Source: Myxococcales bacterium
GTDB lineage: Bacteria > Myxococcota > Polyangia > Fen-1088
Direction of reading: 5' to 3'
DNA: 11,468 nt
Assembly (NCBI GenBank): GCA_003157315.1
Contig: PMJE01000376.1
Location: forward strand, 1 to 11,468
Numbering within the stretch: the first letter of the stretch is position 1; each line of letters starts with the position of its first letter. The notes under the pieces were generated by a model. The model was not told the DNA's origin, searched no databases, and worked only from the letters and a program-made list of their open reading frames with translations. The translations under genes and the position numbers were made by a program. Shown piece by piece: positions 1 to 5,786 of the stretch.

Positions 1-570
1 ATGGGACGCGATTCCGGCTTCATCGCCGCGGCGGTGACCCTGGCCAACTCGGTGGTCGACTTCTGCCTAGTGCCCGAAATCAATTTCTCCCTGGAGGGGG
101 AGCACGGACTGTGCAAGGCGCTGGAGCGCAAGCTGGCCCAATCCAGTCACGCGGTGATTGTGGTGGCCGAAGGGGCTGGACAATCCCTGTTCGCCGGGTC
201 CGAGGCGAAGAAAGATGCCTCGGGCAACCTGCTCAAGCACGACATCGGGGTGTTTCTCAAGGACGAGTTGGGCCGGCACCTCAAGAAGCTGGGCCAGGAC
301 GTGTCCATCAAGTATCTCGACCCCAGCTATCACATCCGCAGTGTGGCCGCGAACTCAGCCGACGCGATCTTCTGCTACCTGCTGGCCGAAAATGCTGTAC
401 ACGCGGCCATGGCGGGCATAACCGGCATTGTCATCGGCCACTGGAACAACTATTTCACCCATGTCCCCATCGAGCTGGCGATTGGCGAACGTCAAAAGAT
501 CGACCTCGACGGCGCCCTGTGGAATGGCGTGCTGAGCGCGACCCAGCAGAACGTCTTCTTCGGGATCTAG
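1..570 (+). CDS. 6-phosphofructokinase, C-terminal part (5' end outside the window)
   Basis: This is the last 189 residues of a phosphofructokinase, which phosphorylates fructose 6-phosphate to fructose 1,6-bisphosphate in cytoplasmic glycolysis. The first visible residues, MGRDSGFIA, are the internal family motif MGR-x-(S/C)-G that binds the sugar phosphate, so this Met is not the start and the gene continues to the left. Further family signatures are VPEINF (residues 24-29, the Pro-Glu substrate contact), VVAEGAG (54-60), YHIRS (110-114, where His and Arg bind the 6-phosphate) and a GIVIGHWNN-FTHVPI segment near the C-terminus. These resemble the long 'X-type' group that includes plant and trypanosomatid-like enzymes more than E. 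coli PfkA. Whether the donor is ATP or pyrophosphate is decided by the GGDG/GGDD region, which is missing here. The gene ends with TAG, 2 bases from the convergent lipoprotein gene. Confidence 0.93.
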   Translation: MGRDSGFIAAAVTLANSVVDFCLVPEINFSLEGEHGLCKALERKLAQSSHAVIVVAEGAGQSLFAGSEAKKDASGNLLKHDIGVFLKDELGRHLKKLGQDVSIKYLDPSYHIRSVAANSADAIFCYLLAENAVHAAMAGITGIVIGHWNNYFTHVPIELAIGERQKIDLDGALWNGVLSATQQNVFFGI

Positions 571-572
571 CA

Positions 573-1004
573 CTACGGCGGGTGCAGCTTCTCGCAAATG
601 GGAGTGCCGGCCACGGGCGCGCCGGCGATGAAGCGACCGCCGCGGTATTCGCCCTCGGCGACCCGCGCGCCAGACTTGTCCCACTGACTCCAGCGGCCAT
701 CAGGAACACCGGCCAAAAACTGTCCCGCAATCCACACCTTGCCGCCGGGAAACCAGGCAGAAAACGGCCCCTCTGCCCGGCCATCGCGAAACTCACAGAT
801 CTGCCGCTTCTCCTTGCCGTCGGGCTGAAACTCGATGTACTGAGCGCGCCCGCCCTCCTTGCTGTGACACCAAACGAAGTGACCGGGATTTGACTGCTTC
901 CCGTCAAGTGACATGCCCTCGGGACAAACGCTCGGTCCAGGGTGCTTACACGCCACAGAGCCAAGACAGGCAATCGCAAGCAGAAAAAGGAGATGTCGGC
1001 ACAT
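573..1004 (-). CDS. Small predicted lipoprotein with MORN/YwqK-like repeats
   Basis: A 143-residue protein. The N-terminus (MCRHLLFLLAIACLGSVAC) is a short hydrophobic signal ending at Cys19. The lipobox is imperfect, with Ser at -3, so it is probably but not certainly lipidated. The mature part has two or three short units of the type 'GxxEGPFSAWFPGGKVW' and 'GVPDGRWSQWDKSG' (about residues 75-125). This is the G-x-x-(D/E)-G-x-(W/F) pattern of MORN-like repeats, often annotated as the YwqK-family 'antitoxin' fold. Such proteins are common surface lipoproteins in Myxococcota, with unknown roles. There are five further cysteines in the mature part (C27, C46, C70 and C137 among them), which suggests disulfides outside the cytoplasm. 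An AAAGG sequence lies about 10 bases upstream of the ATG. It is convergent with the PFK gene and nearly abuts it. Function unknown. Confidence 0.8.
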   Translation of the reverse strand: MCRHLLFLLAIACLGSVACKHPGPSVCPEGMSLDGKQSNPGHFVWCHSKEGGRAQYIEFQPDGKEKRQICEFRDGRAEGPFSAWFPGGKVWIAGQFLAGVPDGRWSQWDKSGARVAEGEYRGGRFIAGAPVAGTPICEKLHPP

Positions 1005-1266
1005 AGAATGTGGCCTTTGCTACAAGCATCGGCAGGTTGAGCCCGGCGGTCAAGTGCCACCTGTTCGTCGCCGCCAGCCCGCGGTGAGGTTCGCGTCATG
1101 TCGAGCAACGCCACGACACCTCCGCTGGCCCACAGTTTCACCGATGGACCTTGCGTCGCAGGCAGGAGTAGCATTCCGCGTTCTCATGACGGATCGCCAC
1201 GGGCGCGCTCGCACCCAACCAACTTCTCGATCTCGGGCGGCGCGGCCAGCCCCCGACTACCTGCAG
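1005..1266. other. Intergenic region between divergent genes
   Basis: This 262-base stretch separates the minus-strand lipoprotein from the plus-strand glycosyltransferase and must hold both promoters. No convincing -35/-10 pair, operator or terminator was recognised. The glycosyltransferase frame stays open through it, but the encoded residues are Arg/Ala/Pro-rich with no hydrophobic segment and look like chance coding. Confidence 0.5.
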
Positions 1267-2556
1267 ATGTCAAAGATAGCGGCAATAGCGCGCGGCATCG
1301 GGGGTCTCCGCTGGCGGCTTGTCGCATTGATATTTGTTCTCGGCATCCTCCTGCGTTTGCCCATGATCGGCGGCCAGCATCGAGAAGGCGACGAGGTGAT
1401 CTATATGTCCCTGGTCGGACAGCTCGACAACGGCCACGGCTACACGCTTCAGAAAAGTCTCATCGTTGAGCGGGGCATTGTTGATCGCGCTCAGTACGAC
1501 AGGCCGCTTTTCCATCATCCGCCCGGCGGCATAGCGCTGTTCTGGCTTTCATACCGGATGTTCGGCGAAAGCGGATTTCCGCTGGTCCAAATAGGCTGCT
1601 TCGCACTCTTCTTCTGCAGCATGTTGTTTCTCGCCCACGTTCTAGAGATCACAAAGTCCGATACCGGGCTGCTTCTCGTCGCGCTTCTCTCGTCTTTCAA
1701 TCCGATCATGGCGCATGTGACGACGAAGTTTTGGCTCGACGCACCTCTCCTGGCTTTCGCGACACTCGGCTCCGCGCTGTTCCTTCATTCCCTCAAGAAG
1801 AAGAATCTCGCCATCGCCGTCGCGGCCGGAATAGTCGTCGGCTACGCGAGTCTTATCAAGCTCACCGCCTTCCTGATCGTGCCCGGCATCTTTCTGGTCT
1901 GCATTGCAACTCTCCGACCGCTCAAATGGAAGACGTTTCTCGCGTGCGCGCTTTGCTTCGCCATCCCTGCGGTTATTGTGCAAACGCCGTGGGAAATATG
2001 GCAATGGATGGCGGTCGGATCTCCGTTCCCGCAATGGCCAAGCAAACCGTCAGAAACGCTTCTTCGGAGCAACCGTTACGTATACTTTGTGACGGTCGTG
2101 CGTTCGCCTTGGACCTATCTCACGACAACGCCGATGGTCGTGACAACTATCATTCCTTCAGTGGCGCTGTTGCTGCTTTCCTATGTTCGCAGAAAAGACG
2201 ATGGCAACGTGAACTCTGGTGCTGCTCATCTGTCAACGTCATACGTCCGCGCCGCAGCCTCGGCGTGCCTGCTGTGGATGTCGATAGTAATTGCGTTCAA
2301 CATGGCGCTCGGGTTTGCGGGCTACTCAATACTGCTGCGCTATCTCATCCTGCTAACGCCCGCATCGGTTCTCCTGCCGTCCCTACTTGTTCCTCACTGT
2401 ATAGGACTGCGCTCGCACAAGGGGCCATTTGCCACCAAGTTTGGACTGTTTCTACTCGTCTGCTCCGCGGTTGGAATACTCGCGGAAGTCGCGACGGGAA
2501 TCAACGCGGCTCTGCACGTTGAGCGCGCATTGATAGTCCCCTTTACTGGACTGTGA
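1267..2556 (+). CDS. GT-C fold membrane glycosyltransferase (family 39 / PMT / ArnT-like)
   Basis: A 429-residue polytopic inner-membrane protein with about 9-11 hydrophobic segments. The first (residues 15-34) is followed by GDEVIY (41-46), the acidic loop-1 motif of GT-C enzymes. Next come the HHPPGG signature (83-88) typical of PMT_2/ArnT-like proteins, KFWLDAP (about 154-160) and an LLRYL-ILLTPAS segment near the C-terminus. The family moves a sugar from a polyprenyl-phosphate donor onto lipid, glycan or protein on the periplasmic side; donor and acceptor cannot be told here. The ATG at 1267 was chosen because the protein becomes family-like only from there. In-frame ATGs at 1186 and 1144 are possible, and no strong ribosome binding site decides between them. 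The gene looks less GC-rich than its neighbours by eye. At 429 residues it lacks the soluble C-terminal domain of ArnT, and its last codons overlap the SPASM relic. Confidence 0.8.
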   Translation: MSKIAAIARGIGGLRWRLVALIFVLGILLRLPMIGGQHREGDEVIYMSLVGQLDNGHGYTLQKSLIVERGIVDRAQYDRPLFHHPPGGIALFWLSYRMFGESGFPLVQIGCFALFFCSMLFLAHVLEITKSDTGLLLVALLSSFNPIMAHVTTKFWLDAPLLAFATLGSALFLHSLKKKNLAIAVAAGIVVGYASLIKLTAFLIVPGIFLVCIATLRPLKWKTFLACALCFAIPAVIVQTPWEIWQWMAVGSPFPQWPSKPSETLLRSNRYVYFVTVVRSPWTYLTTTPMVVTTIIPSVALLLLSYVRRKDDGNVNSGAAHLSTSYVRAAASACLLWMSIVIAFNMALGFAGYSILLRYLILLTPASVLLPSLLVPHCIGLRSHKGPFATKFGLFLLVCSAVGILAEVATGINAALHVERALIVPFTGL

Positions 2557-2739
2557 GTGAGGCAAGCCGCGGCGACGGAAAGCTGACTGGCGCTTGCGCC
2601 TCGTGCCCGCAGCGCCAGGAGTGCTCAGGCGGCTGCCCTGAGATCCTGCTTCATGTGCAAGGCGCGCACCTAGAACGAGTACTGCTATCGCCACATCGAG
2701 GAGCGCCGCATTCTCGCCGAGGCGTTGGGCGATGCCTGA
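2523..2739 (+). pseudogene. Relic of a radical SAM SPASM-domain C-terminus (frameshift plus in-frame stop)
   Basis: Read in frame from 2553, the sequence encodes GACASCPQRQECSGGCPE, a perfect SPASM spacing C-x2-C-x5-C-x3-C. This is the cluster-binding core of peptide-maturase radical SAM proteins and has the same spacing as Cys368-Cys381 of the intact enzyme at 4231-5568. The frame is then lost near 2640. Reading on one base over gives RSCFMCKART, a TAG stop at 2671-2673, then NEYCYRHIEERRILAEALGD and a TGA at 2737-2739. The second part looks like a natural SPASM C-terminal tail with further Cys. No radical SAM core (CxxxCxxC) lies upstream, because the glycosyltransferase occupies that sequence. 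In the relic's frame, similarity may begin as early as 2523, inside the last codons of the glycosyltransferase. One frameshift, one stop and the missing N-terminal part all point to a decayed remnant. The SPASM reading is strong; the exact limits are inferred. Confidence 0.6.
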
Positions 2740-2803
2740 ACCCGGGCCGCTCCGCTACTACATCCGCACCCTCGAAGTCGCCGAGGTCTTGGCATGCGCG
2801 TAG
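2732..2803 (+). other. Short 23-codon ORF overlapping the relic's stop
   Basis: An ATG at 2732 overlaps the relic's final TGA (ATGCCTGA) and opens MPEPGPLRYYIRTLEVAEVL, ending at TAG 2801-2803, just before the tandem duplication. The start/stop overlap is typical of translational coupling, so this may be the beginning of a downstream gene cut short by the duplication event. It has no homology I recognise and could be chance. Confidence 0.2.
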
Positions 2804-2815
2804 CCCACCAACAGG

Positions 2816-3306
2816 CCCCGATTGACTTCTGCGTAGGCGCGACGGAACATCACCCCATGGGCATGTCGCTTCCCGATCCGATTGAGATCTGCCTTGAGGA
2901 ACTTGATGATGCGAGCGACGCGGAGCCGTATGTGCGCTGTGTTGCGGTGGCTGGAGGCTGCCCGGGACTTTGTTTTTCGCCGACGGGCGAGGTTCTCTGG
3001 CGTTTGAATGAAACTGCCTTGGCCGAGATCTGGGTGTCGCTCGACGGCAGGCTTATGTTTTTCCGCAAGAGCCCGCAGGGACAAGTGTCGCTCACCCGAG
3101 TGGAGCGGCATCTTGAGTTGCCGCTCGGCAAGCCGGTAATCGTGCTTGGCGGCGACGAGATCAGCGTCGCCGGTAAGCATTTTCGCGTTCATGTCCACGG
3201 CATGACTACTAGAGTCAAGCCTCCCGAGCGTCTGAAATTGCGGCGGGCACGCAACCTGGCCCTCGCCGCGGCGATAGCCATTGGGACGCTCGCTCCCGGC
3301 TGCAAA
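2816..3306 (+). repeat. Tandem duplication, copy 1 (unit offset 752 bases)
   Basis: The stretch beginning CCCCGATTGACTT, about 40 bases before the ATG, and running through the first 150 codons of the first paralog recurs 752 bases downstream at about 3568-4058. Similarity starts in the 5' leader (GGCGCGACGGAACATCACCCC directly before the ATG, with one extra base each side) and fades after the Cys that ends the hydrophobic segment. The two 150-residue products differ at 21 positions by hand count (86% identity). Confidence 0.9.
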
Positions 3307-3561
3307 CAGGGTTGTGCACCATTCATCGAAATTCGTACGCATCCACCCGCGCCGATGCCCCTTGCCAGCACCTCTGCGAGCGGCAGTTCCACGGATGCGG
3401 GGACGGATTCAGCCGCAAGTGCAGGCGTCGCGAATGGCGCAGCCTCCGATGCAGGAGCTCCGAACGCCGGTCGTACAAGACGAGTCCCAGCGACTCATAT
3501 GAAAGGCGTCCGGGCCACGCCGCCCATCAAGATCCGCAACGATCCACCGTTCAGCCTCTAG
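2857..3561 (+). CDS. Paralog 1: FHA-like N-domain, internal lipobox-like segment, I-x-I-R-x-x-P-P tail
   Basis: A 234-residue protein of unrecognised family. Residues about 20-116 form a beta-rich domain; the stretch LGGDEISV-x-K-x-FRVHVHG resembles the last strands of FHA domains, but the phosphothreonine-binding G-R...S-x-x-H residues are not seen, so FHA is only a guess. Residues 122-149 are basic (RLKLRRAR) then hydrophobic (NLALAAAIAIGTLA) and end PGC, which looks like a lipoprotein signal placed inside the protein. The tail is Ala/Ser/Thr/Gly-rich and carries the motif twice: IEIRTHPPAP (157-166) and, at the very end, IKIRNDPPFSL (224-234). The ATG at 2857 was chosen because copy 2 starts at the equivalent base; an earlier in-frame ATG exists at 2794. 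The ribosome binding site is weak (GACGGA, about 12 bases upstream). Context suggests a substrate or partner of the downstream radical SAM enzyme (inference). Confidence 0.75.
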   Translation: MGMSLPDPIEICLEELDDASDAEPYVRCVAVAGGCPGLCFSPTGEVLWRLNETALAEIWVSLDGRLMFFRKSPQGQVSLTRVERHLELPLGKPVIVLGGDEISVAGKHFRVHVHGMTTRVKPPERLKLRRARNLALAAAIAIGTLAPGCKQGCAPFIEIRTHPPAPMPLASTSASGSSTDAGTDSAASAGVANGAASDAGAPNAGRTRRVPATHMKGVRATPPIKIRNDPPFSL

Positions 3562-3567
3562 GACGGA

Positions 3568-4058
3568 CCCCGATTGACTTAAGCCCAGGCGCGACGGAAC
3601 ATCACCCCATGGGCACGTCACCTCCCGAGCCGATCGAACTTTGCCTTGAGGAACTTGATGATGCGAGCGACGCGGATCCGTACCTGCGCTGTGTTGCGGT
3701 GGCTGGGGGCTCCCCGGGTCTCTGTTTTTCTCCTGCAGGCGAGGTTCTCTGGCGTTTGAATGAAACTGCCTTGGCCGAAATCTGGGTGTCGCTGGACGGC
3801 CGACTCATGTTCTTCCGCAAAAGCCCGCAGGGCCAGGTGTCGCTCACCCGAGTGGAGCGGCATCTTGAGTTGCCTCTCGGCAAGCCGGTCATCGTGCTTG
3901 GCGGTGACGAGATCAGCGTCGCCGCCAAACGCTTTCGCGTCCATGTCCACGGTACGACTGTTGAGGTGAGACCTCCGGAGCGTCTGAAACTGCGGCGCGC
4001 ACGCAACCTGGCCGTTGCAGCCGCGATGGCTCTTGGAGCGCTGACCGCCGACTGCAAA
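3568..4058 (+). repeat. Tandem duplication, copy 2 (unit offset 752 bases)
   Basis: Second copy of the 2816-3306 unit, including the 5' leader. Across codons 44-105 of the two genes I count 12 nucleotide differences, all synonymous (for example AGG/CGA for Arg and GTA/GTC for Val). The duplication is therefore not recent, and the encoded domain has been kept by selection. Confidence 0.9.
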
Positions 4059-4229
4059 CAAAGTTCCAAGGGAGGAACTACCGGCCGCAGTGCCAGGGAT
4101 GCAGGGACGGAAGTCCGACCGACACCGGCCATCGAAATTCGGCATTTTCCACCCGCACCCAGTCGTCCACCCAACCCCAGGCCACCCAACCCGTCATCGA
4201 GTTCTGACGATGATTTTCGAATTCACTAG
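3609..4229 (+). CDS. Paralog 2: FHA-like N-domain, internal hydrophobic segment, I-x-I-R-x-x-P-P tail
   Basis: A 206-residue paralog of the preceding gene, with 47 bases between them. Residues 44-105 are identical in the two proteins. The basic stretch RLKLRRAR (126-132) leads to a hydrophobic segment ending at Cys149, but the residues before it are TAD rather than APG, a poor lipobox, so a plain membrane anchor is as likely as lipidation. Cys28, Cys39 and Cys149 are shared with paralog 1, whereas Cys35 is Ser here. The tail differs greatly: it is shorter, has one motif copy (IEIRHFPPAP, 175-184), then a Pro-rich run and a Ser/Asp-rich end (SSSSDDDFRIH). Keeping the motif while the surrounding tail diverges suggests the motif is the functional part. 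The TAG stop is 1 base before the radical SAM start, so the two are probably translationally coupled. Function unknown. Confidence 0.75.
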   Translation: MGTSPPEPIELCLEELDDASDADPYLRCVAVAGGSPGLCFSPAGEVLWRLNETALAEIWVSLDGRLMFFRKSPQGQVSLTRVERHLELPLGKPVIVLGGDEISVAAKRFRVHVHGTTVEVRPPERLKLRRARNLAVAAAMALGALTADCKQSSKGGTTGRSARDAGTEVRPTPAIEIRHFPPAPSRPPNPRPPNPSSSSDDDFRIH

Positions 4230-4230
4230 G

Positions 4231-5568
4231 ATGGCGAATCACGCGCCTCCCTCTGGCGAGACCCGCCTCTTTCCAGCGGACAGTGTCCTATTGCCGCTTT
4301 CCAATGGCCAGCTACTAGTATCTCGCAGTCACGCGATCTTCTGTCGAATTCCCAGCGCCGAAGTTGATGCCGTGCATGCGGCGCTGCGCGACCCCTCGCG
4401 TGAGGGTGAACTTTCGCAGGAACTCGTCGCCGAGCTGACTCGCCACAGATTCGGCATGCCGGCACGCCCGGCAGCTCCTGCGACTCCCTCGGTGCAGCTT
4501 CAGCTCACCAACGAATGCAATTTGAATTGCGCCTACTGTTGCACCGATTCCGGCATTGCGCGTGCCAATGAGGTCAAGCGCGACCAATTCTTTCAGGTCG
4601 TCGATGAAGCCCGCAGCACCTTCGGCCCCGAGACGCGCTTTGGACTACTTGGCGGAGAGCCCTTCCTCGTGCCTTGGGCGATCGAGCTGGCGGAATACAT
4701 TTGCGAATTGGGCTCGCCGCTTGTCATCTTCTCAAACGGCTTTCGACTCGCTGAAGCGGAACTTGCACAGCGGGTGGCGAACCTGGTAAGGCGTGGCGCC
4801 GAGCTGCGCATCAGTCTTGCTGCTGCTACGAGGGATCTCTGTGATTCGCTTTCAGGTGCGGCGCGCTTTGACCGGGCCATTGCCGCTGTCAACGCCCTCT
4901 GCCAGCTCGGAATCATGCCCTTTGTGGACGTCATGTTGATGCCCGAGGCGGTGGTCACGGCCGCGCAACAGCTTCCGAGTTTGCGCGCGCAACTCCCAGC
5001 GGGCACGCCGATCCACTTTGGCATTCTCTATCGCGGTGGCCGGGAACAGGGTGCGCATTTGTTTGGTTCGCGTCGCAGCCTGGAGACTGCCCTCGATCAA
5101 ATTGCATTTGAAGCGGGCGAAGTCATCCCTGGTGATCTCAAGCAACCCATCGCCAAACGGCGCGATGGCTGCACATGCGCTCTGGGCCATCACTTGAACG
5201 TGCGTAGTGACGGCGCCCTGTTTGGTTGTTTCAAGATGGTTGAACGCATCGGGGATCTCGCGACTCACTCGTTTGCCGATTTGGCCCGGGGCGCCCAGTC
5301 ACGCGCACGCCCTGCCCACGTACTGCCGTACTGTCGGGACTGTGCGCTTGTCTCGCTTTGCGGGGGCGGTTGTCGAACCGAGAACCTCGAAATCACCGGC
5401 GATGCCGAGACGCCCGCGTGTGGAGGCTGGCGCGTCCGACTGAGCGCCGAGCTGCTCGCCGAAGATCGTCCCTACGCGCTGGAATGGCCGGTCGCGCACC
5501 TGCTGGCGGAGGCCCGCGCGCGTGCCATTGCCACGCCGAGCGACCTGTCCGTGCCCAACCAGCAATAG
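4231..5568 (+). CDS. Radical SAM/SPASM peptide-maturase-like enzyme with PqqD-like N-terminal region
   Basis: A 445-residue iron-sulfur enzyme. Residues about 12-76 have the look of a PqqD-like peptide-recognition (RRE) domain, judged by pattern only. The radical SAM core starts with C96-x3-C100-x2-C103 in NECNLNCAYC, which binds the catalytic 4Fe-4S cluster, and has the SAM-contacting GGEP at 141-144. The C-terminal SPASM domain is complete: C316-x11-G-x4-C333, then C368-x2-C371-x5-C377-x3-C381 and C397, the layout for two auxiliary clusters. Such enzymes install crosslinks, epimerised residues or other changes in peptides and proteins. The likely substrates here are the two upstream paralogs (inference). 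The ATG at 4231 follows the previous stop by 1 base; an in-frame ATG at 4210, overlapping paralog 2 by 20 bases, is an alternative with slightly better Shine-Dalgarno spacing (GAG). The reaction cannot be predicted. Confidence 0.9.
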   Translation: MANHAPPSGETRLFPADSVLLPLSNGQLLVSRSHAIFCRIPSAEVDAVHAALRDPSREGELSQELVAELTRHRFGMPARPAAPATPSVQLQLTNECNLNCAYCCTDSGIARANEVKRDQFFQVVDEARSTFGPETRFGLLGGEPFLVPWAIELAEYICELGSPLVIFSNGFRLAEAELAQRVANLVRRGAELRISLAAATRDLCDSLSGAARFDRAIAAVNALCQLGIMPFVDVMLMPEAVVTAAQQLPSLRAQLPAGTPIHFGILYRGGREQGAHLFGSRRSLETALDQIAFEAGEVIPGDLKQPIAKRRDGCTCALGHHLNVRSDGALFGCFKMVERIGDLATHSFADLARGAQSRARPAHVLPYCRDCALVSLCGGGCRTENLEITGDAETPACGGWRVRLSAELLAEDRPYALEWPVAHLLAEARARAIATPSDLSVPNQQ

Positions 5569-5786
5569 TGGCTTTGCGGGTACTCCTACGAAGAGCCTTG
5601 CGTCCGTGGCCCGGGCACCACCCGTCACCTCGTTCTTTGTTCGAGCAACCAGCTCCGGGAAGCGAATTGGCGAAGCACGCCTTTCAAGTTGTCGCTGTTC
5701 ACAGGGAGGGTTTCGCAGAAGTTGTCCCTCCATGCAAGGACATTGGTAGCACTGCTAAGTACGGAGCGTGTACGTGGGAACGACGC
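5569..5786. other. Intergenic region between convergent genes
   Basis: 218 bases lie between the stops of the radical SAM gene (+) and the serpin gene (-). Transcription from both sides should end here, yet I see no GC-rich hairpin followed by T residues on either strand. Short open frames crossing it have no recognisable product. A perfect 14-base palindrome (GGAGGAATTCCTCC) lies just beyond, at 5798-5811, inside the serpin's last codons. Confidence 0.5.

Noticed and set aside
913..1266. N-terminal extension of the glycosyltransferase frame
   Set aside because: The encoded residues are Arg/Cys/Pro-rich without family similarity, and the extension overlaps the opposite-strand lipoprotein gene.
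2553..2825. 90-codon ORF treated as an intact small Cys-containing protein or peptide precursor
   Set aside because: Only its first third is protein-like (SPASM cysteines); after about 2640 the neighbouring frame carries the protein-like signal, so it is a frameshifted relic, not an intact gene.
5569..5786. Small ORFs on both strands in the convergent intergenic region
   Set aside because: No ribosome binding site, no recognisable motif, and most of their length is antisense to or overlapping the flanking genes.
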